A DNA stretch of 64,000 nt from positions 3,782,001 to 3,846,000 of the forward strand of contig NZ_CP053697.2 in NCBI RefSeq assembly GCF_013200955.2, written 5' to 3'. Shown here in pieces: positions 39,521-48,476 of this stretch; positions within the stretch are counted from its first letter, which is position 1, and every line of letters starts with the position of its first letter. Position numbers and translations under genes: made by a program. This DNA comes from Pseudomonas campi. GTDB lineage: Bacteria; Pseudomonadota; Gammaproteobacteria; Pseudomonadales; Pseudomonadaceae. The notes under the pieces are model-generated. The model saw only the letters and a list, made by a program, of their open reading frames with translations, made no database searches and was not told the origin of the DNA.

Positions 39521-41329
39521 ATGGATAAACAGAGCCCTCATCTGCATTTGCGTGTTCCGGTTCCGGAGAAGCAGGGCCTGTCCTTCTGCGAAGCCAACCC
39601 GCGCGAGCTCAAGCGCTGGATCGCCGGCCTGCCCAAGGCCAACATCGGCGAGACAGCACGCCAGCTGTATCAAAGCCTGGTCGAGCTCAACCAGCTGATT
39701 ACCCCCACCGACAATCGCCTGCAAATGCTGGAGCTGATCCGCCCCGAGGTGTACTACGTCTGCCGTCACCTGGAGCGCCACTTCCTCAACCAGTCCATTG
39801 TCCTCGACGAGCGTCCGCGCAAGGTCGCCAACCTCTGCCAGGCCCTGCAGAACCACCTGGCCATCGGCTACAAGCTGATCATCACCCAGGAAGTGCCGCG
39901 TTTCAGTAAAGACCGCAGTCAACTGCTGGCAGTCGCCCTGCAGCGCGCCAGCCACAGCTTGTACGGCCCACTGGTGCGCGCCAGCCAGCTGTATTGTCCG
40001 GTACCGGAAGGCTTGTGGCTGGAGCTGCACCAACTGCATCGGATTGCCCGCAAGCACGGCCTGGAGCACGCTCAGGTCAGTGATCCGCTGGCCCACAGCA
40101 GCAAAAGCCTGAGCCAGGAACAGACCTACCTGGCCGCCCTGCTGCTCGGCTGTGCCCGCTGCAACCAGCTGCGCCAGAGCAGCATCGCGCGCCTGGCAGA
40201 GGCTCTTGAAGGCTGGAGCAGCCGGGTCGAACTGCAGGGCGCCGAGCAGCCGCACAGCCTGTTCGTGATTGCCTCGCGGCAGGACGGCCCACCCCGCTAC
40301 AAGTCGCTGTTCAGTGACAACGAACTGCCCAACCTGCTCGGCCTCGACCCCCATGGCCTGGTCGACTCGATCAAGGAATACCTGTTACTGCCCGCAGAAA
40401 GTCGCGACCCACAGAAATTCCCGGTCCCCGAAGGGATCAGCCTGGACTTGCTGCAGCACCTCAGTTCCGCCTGGGGCGATATTTCCGAGCGCACCTTCCA
40501 GCGCAATCCGGGCAAGGGCAGCCTGACCCTGTGCATTGGCATGACCGCCGTACATTTCTTCCTGGCCGGCCGGAAAAGCTTTGCCGATGTCCTGCAACGC
40601 CCGGAGGCGGCGCACAGCAGCGCCAAGTTCAACTCGAAGAGAATCGGCGACGGTCCGGACATTTGGTCCGGCGCCTTCGATGCCAAGCGCGAAAGCCATT
40701 GGGACTCGACGATGGAGGAAATCGAATACAAGAGCAGCAGTCACAAGTCTGCCGACCTTGTTGTCGGAGTCGAAGAGAGCCACCCGACCTTCGAGCTGCC
40801 GATCATCAACCACAGCCCGGGCGGCTATTGCCTGAGCTGGCCGCGCGAAGTGCCGGGGCAGATGCAGGCCGGTGAACTGCTCGGCATCCAGGATGCCCCC
40901 GGACACAACTGGAGCGTGGCGGTCGTGCGCTGGATTCGCCAGGTTCGCGGTGGCGGCACGCAGATGGGCATCGAACTGATCGCCCCGCAGGCCCAACCCT
41001 GTGGCCTGCAGCTGCTGCGCAAGAACGAGCAGAGCAGCCACTACCTGCGCGCCCTGCTGCTGCCGGCAATCAGTGCCATTTCGCGCCCGGCAAGCCTGAT
41101 TACCCCGCGCCTGCCCTTCCAGGAAAGCAACAAGGTCAGCGTCAACCTGAATGGTCAGGAGCTGCGCGCCATTCTTAGCCGACGACAGACCAGCACAGGT
41201 AGTTTCAGTCAGTTCGAGTACCGCAAACTGGAGCAGCAGAGTGCTCCAGCCGGGAGCCCGGTCACAGCTCAAGAACGCCCTGGCAAGAGCGGGGAGGAAG
41301 ATTTTGACTCGCTCTGGAAGTCACTGTAG
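39521..41329 (+). CDS. PilZ domain protein next to fimX
   Basis: A 602-residue soluble protein. Residues 1-420 are helical with no domain I recognise (MDKQSPHLHLRVPVPEKQG start). Residues about 425-500 resemble a PilZ domain: the N-x-S-x-x-G signature (NHSPGGYCLSW) and a later VVRWIRQVRGGGTQMGIELI strand pair. The upstream RxxxR c-di-GMP motif is not clearly visible; nearby arginines are sparse, so binding may be degenerate. It lies 65 bases before fimX on the same strand, at the position of PA4958. Association with type IV pilus control is inferred from this adjacency. Confidence 0.75.
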   Translation: MDKQSPHLHLRVPVPEKQGLSFCEANPRELKRWIAGLPKANIGETARQLYQSLVELNQLITPTDNRLQMLELIRPEVYYVCRHLERHFLNQSIVLDERPRKVANLCQALQNHLAIGYKLIITQEVPRFSKDRSQLLAVALQRASHSLYGPLVRASQLYCPVPEGLWLELHQLHRIARKHGLEHAQVSDPLAHSSKSLSQEQTYLAALLLGCARCNQLRQSSIARLAEALEGWSSRVELQGAEQPHSLFVIASRQDGPPRYKSLFSDNELPNLLGLDPHGLVDSIKEYLLLPAESRDPQKFPVPEGISLDLLQHLSSAWGDISERTFQRNPGKGSLTLCIGMTAVHFFLAGRKSFADVLQRPEAAHSSAKFNSKRIGDGPDIWSGAFDAKRESHWDSTMEEIEYKSSSHKSADLVVGVEESHPTFELPIINHSPGGYCLSWPREVPGQMQAGELLGIQDAPGHNWSVAVVRWIRQVRGGGTQMGIELIAPQAQPCGLQLLRKNEQSSHYLRALLLPAISAISRPASLITPRLPFQESNKVSVNLNGQELRAILSRRQTSTGSFSQFEYRKLEQQSAPAGSPVTAQERPGKSGEEDFDSLWKSL

Positions 41330-41394
41330 ATTGCCAGAACGCACCTTTTGTCGCCTTTTTGCGCCCGTTCTTCGGCGCTTTCCAAGCAAAAACC

Positions 41395-43464
41395 ATGGCC
41401 ATCGAAAAAAAAACCATCCGTCTGCTGATTCTTGAAGATTCGCAGAACGAGGCCGAGCGACTCGTCAGCCTGTTCCGCAATTCCGGGCGCGCCACGCGCG
41501 TTCACCGCATCACCTCGGGCGACAATCTGGCAGAAGCCCTGCAGCAAAGCTGGGACTTGCTGATTGCAGCGCCTACCAGTGAACACCTCGAACCCAGCGA
41601 AGTGATCGGCGCCATTCGCCGCCAGGCCAAGGACATTCCGGTCATCCTGCTGGTCGACGGTAACGACTCCGACAACATCACCGAAGCCCTGATGCTCGGC
41701 GCCCAGGATGCTCTGCCCCAGGGCGAAGACGAGCGCCTGATCCTGGTCGCCAATCGCGAGCTGGCCAACCTCGAAGAACGCCGCGCCCGCCGCGCCGCCG
41801 AAGTGGCCCTGCGCGAAGCCGAGAAGCGCTGCCAGTTGCTGCTCGACAGTTCCGTGGACGCCATCACCTACGTCCACGACGGCATGCATATCTATGCCAA
41901 CCGCGCCTACCTGCAGATGTTCGCCTACGAGGATGCCGACGAACTCGAAGGCATGCCGATGATCGACCTGATCGCCGCGCAGGATCAAAGCGCGTTCAAG
42001 GACTTCCTGAAGAACTACTCCAGCGCCGATGGCAGTGCCGAACTGGCCTGTACCGGGGTCAAGGCCGACGGCCAGCGCTTCCAGGCACGCATGGGTTTCT
42101 CCCCGGCCACCTACGATGGCGAGCCGTGCATCCAGGTAGTGATCCGTGCGGAAAGCGACAACGCCGAGCTGGCAGAAAAACTGCGCGAAATCAGCAGCCA
42201 GGATCTGGTCACCGGCCTGTTCAACCGTACTCACTTCATCGAGCTGATGGACGCCGCTGCCGAGCGCGCGGTCAATGCCGGCGTGGTGTCGAGCCTGGCT
42301 TATATCTGTATCGACCGCTATGCCGCCATGGTCGGCGAAGTCGGCCTGGCCGGCATCGACCTGCTGCTCACCGACATTGCCAACCTGCTGCGCAATCACT
42401 TCGGTACTGACGCCCAGTTGGCGCGCTTCGCCGATGACGTGTTCACGGTTCTGCTGCCCACACAGACGCCAGAACAAACCCGCGAAGCGCTGCACAACCT
42501 GCTGAAAAAAGTCGAAGGCCATCTGTTCGACGTCAGCGGCCGCACTGTGCAGACCACCCTGTCGATTGGCGTTGCCGGGCTCAACGAGAAGACTGCGCGC
42601 GCCCAGGACGTGATTGATCGCGCCCACCGCTGCGCCGACGAGATCGACGGCGGCAATGCCCTCAAACTGTACAACCCGGCCGACGAGCTGGCCGCGGCAG
42701 CCAACCGCGGCAATCTGGTCGCCATGGTGCAACAGGCGCTGGAGAACAACAGCTTCCGCCTGCTGTTCCAGCCGGTCATCAGCCTGCGCGGTGACAGCGA
42801 CGAACACTACGAAGTACTGCTACGCCTGCTCAATCCGCAAGGCGTGGAAGTACCGCCCGGCGACTTCCTGGCCGCCGCCAAGGAAGCCGGGCTGGCCGAG
42901 AAGATCGACCGCTGGGTGATCCTCAACTCGATCAAGCTGCTGGCCGAACACCGCAGCAAGGGCCACAGCACCCGCCTGTTCGTGCACCTGTCGGCCAGCA
43001 GCCTGCAGGATCAGACCCTGCTGCCCTGGCTCAGCGTGGCACTCAAGGCCGCACGCCTGCCCTCAGACGCCTTGGTGTTCCAGATCGGCGAACCGGATGC
43101 GATTGCTTTCCTCAAGCAGGCCAAGGCCCTGACCCAAGGCCTGGCCGAACTGCACTGCAAAGTCGCCCTGAGCCAGTTCGGCTGCTCGCTGAACCCGTTC
43201 AACACCTTCAAGTACCTCAACGTGGATTTCGTCAAGGTCGACGGCTCGTTCGCCCAGGACCTGTCCAAGGCCGAGAACCAGGAAGCCCTGAAAACCTTGC
43301 TGGCCAGCCTGCACGCCCAGGCCAAGCTGACCATCGTGCCCTTCGTCGAGAGCGCCAGCGTGCTGGCCACCCTCTGGCAGGCCGGGGTCAACTACATCCA
43401 GGGCCACTACCTGCAGGGCCCCAGCCAGTCGATGGACTACGACTTCTCTGCTGGCGACGAATAA
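41395..43464 (+). CDS. fimX: FimX, c-di-GMP receptor of type IV pilus assembly
   Basis: A 689-residue REC-PAS-GGDEF-EAL protein starting MAIEKKTIRLLILEDSQNEA, as in P. aeruginosa FimX (691). The REC domain lacks the phospho-acceptor Asp (DLLIAAPTS). The PAS domain spans about 140-260. The GGDEF motif is degenerate (ARFADDVF), and EAL reads EVL (YEVLLRLL), so no cyclase or phosphodiesterase activity is expected. The known role of the family is high-affinity c-di-GMP binding through the EAL fold and control of PilB-driven pilus extension at the cell pole. The start at 41395 is preferred over an in-frame codon 36 bases upstream on family length. Confidence 0.94.
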   Translation: MAIEKKTIRLLILEDSQNEAERLVSLFRNSGRATRVHRITSGDNLAEALQQSWDLLIAAPTSEHLEPSEVIGAIRRQAKDIPVILLVDGNDSDNITEALMLGAQDALPQGEDERLILVANRELANLEERRARRAAEVALREAEKRCQLLLDSSVDAITYVHDGMHIYANRAYLQMFAYEDADELEGMPMIDLIAAQDQSAFKDFLKNYSSADGSAELACTGVKADGQRFQARMGFSPATYDGEPCIQVVIRAESDNAELAEKLREISSQDLVTGLFNRTHFIELMDAAAERAVNAGVVSSLAYICIDRYAAMVGEVGLAGIDLLLTDIANLLRNHFGTDAQLARFADDVFTVLLPTQTPEQTREALHNLLKKVEGHLFDVSGRTVQTTLSIGVAGLNEKTARAQDVIDRAHRCADEIDGGNALKLYNPADELAAAANRGNLVAMVQQALENNSFRLLFQPVISLRGDSDEHYEVLLRLLNPQGVEVPPGDFLAAAKEAGLAEKIDRWVILNSIKLLAEHRSKGHSTRLFVHLSASSLQDQTLLPWLSVALKAARLPSDALVFQIGEPDAIAFLKQAKALTQGLAELHCKVALSQFGCSLNPFNTFKYLNVDFVKVDGSFAQDLSKAENQEALKTLLASLHAQAKLTIVPFVESASVLATLWQAGVNYIQGHYLQGPSQSMDYDFSAGDE

Positions 43465-43480
43465 CCGGCTCTGCAGCCAT

Positions 43481-43508
43481 AAAAAAACCGCCGGAAGGCG
43501 GTTTTTTT
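43481..43508. terminator. Bidirectional terminator between fimX and serB
   Basis: AAAAAAACCGCC-GGAA-GGCGGTTTTTTT is a perfect 12-bp stem with A-runs and T-runs on both sides. It serves the convergent fimX and serB. Confidence 0.92.
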
Positions 43509-43525
43509 ATGGCTGGACAAACACC

Positions 43526-44740
43526 TCACTCATGCCCGTCACGGTCACGAAAGCCCAGCAGATAGAGAATGCCATCCAGGCCCAGGGTGGAGATCGCCTG
43601 TTTGGCCGACTGTTTGACCAGCGGCTTGGCGCGGAAGGCCACGCCGAGGCCGGCCAGACCGAGCATCGGCAGGTCGTTGGCGCCGTCGCCGACGGCAATG
43701 GTCTGCTCTAGCCGCAGCCCCTCTTTCGCCGCCAGCTCACGCAGCAGATCGGCCTTGCGCTGGGCATCGACGATCGGCTCGACCACCTGGCCGGTGACCT
43801 TGCCATCGACGATCTGCAGCTCGTTGGCGAACACATAGTCGATGCCCAGCTTGGCCTGCAGCTGCTTGGCGAAGTAGCTGAAACCGCCGGAGAGGATGGC
43901 GGTCTTGTAGCCCAGGCGCTTGAGTTCGGCGAACAGCACTTCGGCGCCCTCGGTCAGGCGCAGCGAGGCGCCGACTTCGGCCAGTACGCTTTCCGGCAGG
44001 CCCTGCAGCAGGGCCATGCGCTCCTTGAAGCTAGCGCGGAAATCCAGCTCGCCGCGCATCGCCCGCTCGGTGATTTCCGACACCTGCGCACCGACGCCGG
44101 CGGCCTTGGCCAGCTCGTCGATCACCTCGGCCTCGATCAGCGTCGAATCCATGTCGAACACCGCCAAACGCCGGTTGCGGCGGAACAGCGAGTCGCGCTG
44201 GAAGGCAATGTCGACGTTCAGTTCCTGAGCCACGCTGAGGAACTCGGCGCGCAGCGCCACCGCATCGGCCGGCTCGCCGCGCACGGAAAACTCGATGCAG
44301 CCCTTGCCCTGGTCAGCCGGGGTATCCAGCGGCATACGCCCGGACAGGCGATCGATATGGTCGATATTCAGGCCGTACTTGGCGGTGATCGAGCTGACCC
44401 GCTGCAGCTGCTCGGCGGTGACCTTGCGCGTCAGCAGGGTGACGATATAACGCGGCTTGCCCTGGCCACCAACCCACTGTTGGTAGTCGGACTCGGAAAC
44501 CGGGGTGAAACGCACCTGCTGATCCAGCTTGTAGGCGGTGAACAGCACGTCCTTGAGCACCGAGGAGGCCTGTTCGGTATCCGGGATCTCCACCAGGATG
44601 CCGAACGACAGGGTGTCGTGGATCACCGCCTGACCGATGTCGAGGATATTCACCCCGCCCTGGGCGAGGACACCGGTAATGGCCGCGGTCAGGCCCGGGC
44701 GATCTTCCCCGGTGATGTTGATCAGGACGATTTCGCGCAA
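43526..44740 (-). CDS. serB: Phosphoserine phosphatase with ACT domains
   Basis: A 404-residue enzyme for the last step of serine synthesis. Two ACT domains (about 1-85 and 95-170) precede the HAD hydrolase domain with motif I FDMDSTLIE, motif II SGG (ILSGGFSYF), motif III lysine (RKADLL) and motif IV GDGANDLPML. The best start is the TTG at 44740 (REIVLINITGEDRPG), with GGGAG eight bases upstream. Family members begin MREIVL, and the upstream GTG at 44749 is too close to that site. Confidence 0.93.
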   Translation of the reverse strand: MREIVLINITGEDRPGLTAAITGVLAQGGVNILDIGQAVIHDTLSFGILVEIPDTEQASSVLKDVLFTAYKLDQQVRFTPVSESDYQQWVGGQGKPRYIVTLLTRKVTAEQLQRVSSITAKYGLNIDHIDRLSGRMPLDTPADQGKGCIEFSVRGEPADAVALRAEFLSVAQELNVDIAFQRDSLFRRNRRLAVFDMDSTLIEAEVIDELAKAAGVGAQVSEITERAMRGELDFRASFKERMALLQGLPESVLAEVGASLRLTEGAEVLFAELKRLGYKTAILSGGFSYFAKQLQAKLGIDYVFANELQIVDGKVTGQVVEPIVDAQRKADLLRELAAKEGLRLEQTIAVGDGANDLPMLGLAGLGVAFRAKPLVKQSAKQAISTLGLDGILYLLGFRDRDGHE

Positions 44741-44844
44741 GGCGTTCACTCCCAGCTTGGCAGATGATCCGCACAGGGCCGGCGGCCCCATGAAAAGGCG
44801 CACATTCTAACCAGTTTCAGCGCTGCCGGGGCACGCGCGGCGCT

Positions 44845-44872
44845 TTGCCCGCCTAGGGGGCATGGTTATACT
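44845..44872 (+). promoter_or_regulatory. Sigma-70 promoter for the ahpA-like operon
   Basis: TTGCCC (44845-44850) and TATACT (44867-44872) are 16 bases apart, 35 bases before the GTG start of the next gene. Confidence 0.5.
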
Positions 44873-44906
44873 GCGCGGCAATTTCCGCCGATAAGAGCCG
44901 TGCCCT

Positions 44907-46451
44907 GTGAATCGGCCTGCCCAGGTTAAACCCGACAACTTCTTCCTTCTGCTGTTTCACGCCCTGCGCCAGCGGCGCGTGCCTCTGGCCCTGCGCATCG
45001 CCAGCCACAGCATCCTGCTGGTGGCCCTGGCGCTGGTGATTTACGCCTGGGTCATGGGCATGCAGTTCAAGCAGGCCATGCAGCAGCAGGCCGATGCCCT
45101 CGGCCAGAGCCTGACCGTGCAGACGGCCGCCTCGGCCACCGAGCTGCTGGTGTCCAACGACATCCTCAGCCTCAACGTGCTGCTCAGCAACCTGGCGAAG
45201 AACCCGCTGGTGGCCCACGCCGCCATCTACAGTGTGGACAATCGCATCCTCGCCGAGGCCGGTTCGCGCCCGACCCAGGGCCTGCTCGGCGATACCGAAG
45301 GTCTCTACTCGACGCCGATCACCTTCCAGGAAGTGATCGCCGGACAACTGCGCATCAGCCTGGACATGCAGCAGTTCCAGCAGCCGATGACCATCAGCCT
45401 GCAGAGCATGGGCCTGCTCAGCCTGATCCTGCTGGCGCTGGCCATATCGCTGAGCCTGCGCCTCGGCCGGCACATCTCCACCCCGCTGCTGCAGCTGCGC
45501 CTGTGGCTGCGCGACCCGGACGATCCGGCTCCCGGCGCCGGTCGCCAGGACGAGATCGGCGATCTGGCCCGCCAGCTGCAGGCCCGCCTGGTACCGGAAA
45601 AACCGTCGATAGTGGCGCCCGCCGCTGACGACTTCGCCGAGGACGAGGCGTTCTACGCCGAAGAACCGGAGCAAGACCACGAATTCCAGATGCCCAACCT
45701 GAGTGAGCCGGACTTCGACGAACGCGGCGAGGATTACCTGGAAGAAGGCCACGACCTGCCGCGCAGCAGCCCGGCAGAGCACGACCCCTTTGCCGATTTG
45801 CGCCCAATCGATGAACCCGAGTCGCTGCCGACACCTGAACCCGTGGTGTATGCCGAACCAGCGCCCAGCGAACCGGTACTCAGCGCGGTGCTGGCAGTGC
45901 AGCTCGGGGCCCAGGAACAGCTGCGCCACCTGCCACGGGCACGCCTGCTGGAACTGCTGCAACGTTATCGCGACTGCCTGGAGCAGGCCGCGGCGCTGTA
46001 CCAGGGCAGGCTCTACACACTCAACGATGGCAGCAGCCTGTTGCTGTTCAGCAGCGAATACGGCGGTGAGGACTACCTGACCCACGCCCTGTGCTGCGGT
46101 GAACTGCTGCGCGCCCTCGGTCACGCCCTGCAGATCGAGGTGGCCGACAGCGGCATCACCCTGCAACTGCAACTGGGCCTGACCTGCACCGATCAGCAAA
46201 TCCCCCCCAGCCAGACTGAACTGCTGCTCAGCGAAGCGGCGCAGGATGCCCTGGCTCTGTCGCAGCACAGCCGCAACCTGCTGCTGGTGCAACGGGCGAT
46301 CGCCAATGAGCCGCTGGTACGTCAGCGTGCGCGTATCCGGCCGATTGCCAGCCCGGAAGGCGCCAGCTGCGTCGAGCGCCTGCTGGAGCCGTACCCGGCG
46401 CTGCTGGAACGCCAGCTGGCGCGCATGCACGAGCATCGCTCGCAGCCGTGA
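44907..46451 (+). CDS. AhpA/YtjB family membrane protein
   Basis: A 514-residue protein starting with GTG. TM1 (about 35-55, ILLVALALVIYAWVMGM) and TM2 (about 165-185) enclose a periplasmic domain with YSVDNRILAEAG. A HAMP-like helix, a long acidic Pro/Glu-rich segment (about 225-325) and a C-terminal domain (about 330-500) with similarity to adenylate-cyclase-type folds but no recognisable catalytic residues follow. The family contains E. coli Smp/YtjB, also located beside serB. Function is not established. The next gene starts inside its stop codon. Confidence 0.8.
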   Translation: MNRPAQVKPDNFFLLLFHALRQRRVPLALRIASHSILLVALALVIYAWVMGMQFKQAMQQQADALGQSLTVQTAASATELLVSNDILSLNVLLSNLAKNPLVAHAAIYSVDNRILAEAGSRPTQGLLGDTEGLYSTPITFQEVIAGQLRISLDMQQFQQPMTISLQSMGLLSLILLALAISLSLRLGRHISTPLLQLRLWLRDPDDPAPGAGRQDEIGDLARQLQARLVPEKPSIVAPAADDFAEDEAFYAEEPEQDHEFQMPNLSEPDFDERGEDYLEEGHDLPRSSPAEHDPFADLRPIDEPESLPTPEPVVYAEPAPSEPVLSAVLAVQLGAQEQLRHLPRARLLELLQRYRDCLEQAAALYQGRLYTLNDGSSLLLFSSEYGGEDYLTHALCCGELLRALGHALQIEVADSGITLQLQLGLTCTDQQIPPSQTELLLSEAAQDALALSQHSRNLLLVQRAIANEPLVRQRARIRPIASPEGASCVERLLEPYPALLERQLARMHEHRSQP

Positions 46452-46996
46452 CCACCCTGATCAGCCACCCGCTGCCGCTGCTGGCAGTGGGCCTGGCCCT
46501 CGGCCCGCGGATTATTCCACCGCGTCTGCTGCTGGCCGGTCTGCTGTTCACCCTGCTGCCGGACGCCGATGTGCTGGCCTTCAAGCTGGGCATCGCCTAT
46601 GCCGACGCCTTCGGCCATCGCGGCTTCAGCCATTCGCTGTTATTCGCCGGCCTGAGCGGAATACTCGCCGCCCTCGCTTGCCGCCTGCTCGGCTGCGGCC
46701 CGCTCAAGGCCTTTATCTTGATAGCCCTGGCGACCGCCTCGCACAGCCTGCTGGATGCTGCCACCGATGGCGGCCTCGGCGTGGCCTGGCTGTGGCCATG
46801 GAGTGAACAGCGCTTCTTCCTGCCGTGGCGGCCGATCGAAGTCTCGCCCTTCATCAACGGCTTCTTCAGCCAGCGCGGCCTCGCCGTACTGGCCTCCGAG
46901 GCGCGCTGGGTGTGGCTGCCGTGCCTGCTGGTCGCGCTTGGCGGGGTGCTGCTGCGCGCGCTGCTGGCACTACGCTCGCGGCAACAGGCGCGCTAG
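46448..46996 (+). CDS. YdjM-like membrane-bound metal-dependent hydrolase (DUF457)
   Basis: A 182-residue protein with about five membrane segments. The family motifs LPDADVLAF (metal-binding Asp) and HRGFSHSLLF (His-rich, membrane-bound hydrolase signature) are present, followed by ASHSLLDAATDGG. E. coli YdjM is LexA-regulated; no SOS box is visible here because the start (GTGA) overlaps the preceding stop codon. The 3' end overlaps the convergent waaA by 27 bases. Confidence 0.85.
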   Translation: MTTLISHPLPLLAVGLALGPRIIPPRLLLAGLLFTLLPDADVLAFKLGIAYADAFGHRGFSHSLLFAGLSGILAALACRLLGCGPLKAFILIALATASHSLLDAATDGGLGVAWLWPWSEQRFFLPWRPIEVSPFINGFFSQRGLAVLASEARWVWLPCLLVALGGVLLRALLALRSRQQAR

Positions 46997-48244
46997 CCCG
47001 GCGAGCAGGCGCACCAGGGCGCCCTGATTGGCGCGCAACACAGCCTGCCCTGCAGCCGCCCTCTGCGCCGCCTGCTGCGGTTCGGCGAACAGCTGCTGCA
47101 ACTGCGCCTGCAGCTCAGCGGCATCCTGCACCTCCAGCAAGTCACCGGCGCTGCGCAACTGCGCGGCGATCTCGAGGAAGTTGAACAGGTGCGGCCCGCT
47201 CAGCAGCGGCTTGCCCAGCGCTGCCGGCTCCAGCAGGTTATGCCCACCGTTCGGCACCAGGCTGCCGCCGACGAAAGCCAGGTCGGCCAGAGCGTAGAGA
47301 AACAGTAGTTCGCCCAGGGTATCGCCGAGCAACACCTGGGTATCCGCCGTCACAGTTTCGTCTAGGGAACGGCGAACAGTGGAAAATCCCTCCCGTTTGC
47401 ACAGTTCGAAGACACCGGCGAAACGCTCCGGATGGCGCGGCACCAGGATCAGCAGCGCCTGCGGGAACTGCTCAAGCAACTGACGATGGGCGGCGAGAAT
47501 GATCTCGTCCTCGCCGGCATGGGTGCTGGCGGCGATCCACAGCGGGCGCTGCGCAGCGCCCCACTGGTCACGCAGCTGGCTGGCACGCACCTGCAAGGCG
47601 GCATCCACGCTCAGATCGAACTTGATCGAGCCGGTCACCTCGACACAGCCGGGGCGCGCACCGAGCCGGCGAAAGCGCTCGGCCTCGGCCTCGGTCTGCA
47701 CGGCGATCAGGCTCAGCTCGGCGAGCATCGGCGCGGTCAGCCTGGCGAAGCGGGCATAGCCGCGCGCCGAGCGCTCCGAGAGGCGCGCATTGGCCAGCAC
47801 CACCGGCACACCGTGCTTGGCGCACTGGTGGATATGGTTGGGCCACAGCTCGGTTTCCATGATCAGCGCCAGGCGCGGCTGCACCTGGCGGTAGAAACGC
47901 GCACAGGCCCAGGGCAGGTCATAGGGCAGATAGCAATGCTGGATGCGATCGCCGAACAGGGCCTGGATCCGCTCCGAACCGGTCGGCGTCATGCTGGTGA
48001 CAGTGATCGGCAATTCGGGGTAGCGCGCCAGCAGCTCGCGGATCAGCGGGGCGGCAGCGATGCTCTCACCCAGCGACACCGCATGCACCCAGATGCCGCC
48101 CGGGCGCATGGCTGGCAGGCCCAGCGCGAAGCGTTCGCCGATACGCCGACCATAGGCGGGCGCGCGCCAGGCACGCCAGGCCAGGCGCCCGGCAATAATC
48201 GGCAGGAGCAGATGAAACAACAGGCTGTACAGGGCTCTATTCAT
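46970..48244 (-). CDS. waaA: 3-deoxy-D-manno-octulosonic acid (Kdo) transferase
   Basis: A 424-residue inner-membrane GT30 enzyme that adds Kdo to lipid IVA. An N-terminal membrane anchor (about 4-22) is followed by the GRRIGERF motif with the likely base Glu37. WVHAVSLGESIAA, METELWPN, NARLSERS and the C-terminal FVGGSLVPNGGHNLLEPAALG motif for CMP-Kdo binding are present. The start at 48244 gives the usual length. Upstream, repeat copy B separates it from lysR, so its promoter must lie within or before that repeat. Confidence 0.96.
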   Translation of the reverse strand: MNRALYSLLFHLLLPIIAGRLAWRAWRAPAYGRRIGERFALGLPAMRPGGIWVHAVSLGESIAAAPLIRELLARYPELPITVTSMTPTGSERIQALFGDRIQHCYLPYDLPWACARFYRQVQPRLALIMETELWPNHIHQCAKHGVPVVLANARLSERSARGYARFARLTAPMLAELSLIAVQTEAEAERFRRLGARPGCVEVTGSIKFDLSVDAALQVRASQLRDQWGAAQRPLWIAASTHAGEDEIILAAHRQLLEQFPQALLILVPRHPERFAGVFELCKREGFSTVRRSLDETVTADTQVLLGDTLGELLFLYALADLAFVGGSLVPNGGHNLLEPAALGKPLLSGPHLFNFLEIAAQLRSAGDLLEVQDAAELQAQLQQLFAEPQQAAQRAAAGQAVLRANQGALVRLLAGLARLLPRA

Positions 48245-48270
48245 GGGCGCGCAGCTTAGCAGAGCGGCCA

Positions 48271-48468
48271 AGAGCCTGTTCACGACCTCTTGAATTAGAG
48301 CCAGACAAGGCAAAAATGACCGAGGGAGCGGAGTTTACGAGCTGTAAATGAGCATGACTCGTTTCAGTCGCCCTCTGGGTCGCGCTGAAGCGCGTTAGCC
48401 GCATGCGGCTTTCCGAGGTCATTTTTAACGCGGTATGGCCGACAGTCAGGAGATTGTGAACAGGCTCT
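48271..48468. repeat. Structured intergenic repeat, copy B (with 13-bp TIRs)
   Basis: The ends AGAGCCTGTTCAC (48271-48283) and GTGAACAGGCTCT (48456-48468) are perfect inverted repeats. Inner arms AAAAATGACC (48312-48321) and GGTCATTTTT (48417-48426) pair exactly. About 55 extra bases (48356-48410) are inserted between GAGCAT and TTCCGAGG compared with copy A. They hold two more hairpins, GCGCT...AGCGC and AGCCGCATGCGGCT. The element fills the gap between waaA and lysR. Confidence 0.82.
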
Positions 48469-48476
48469 AAAGCAAA

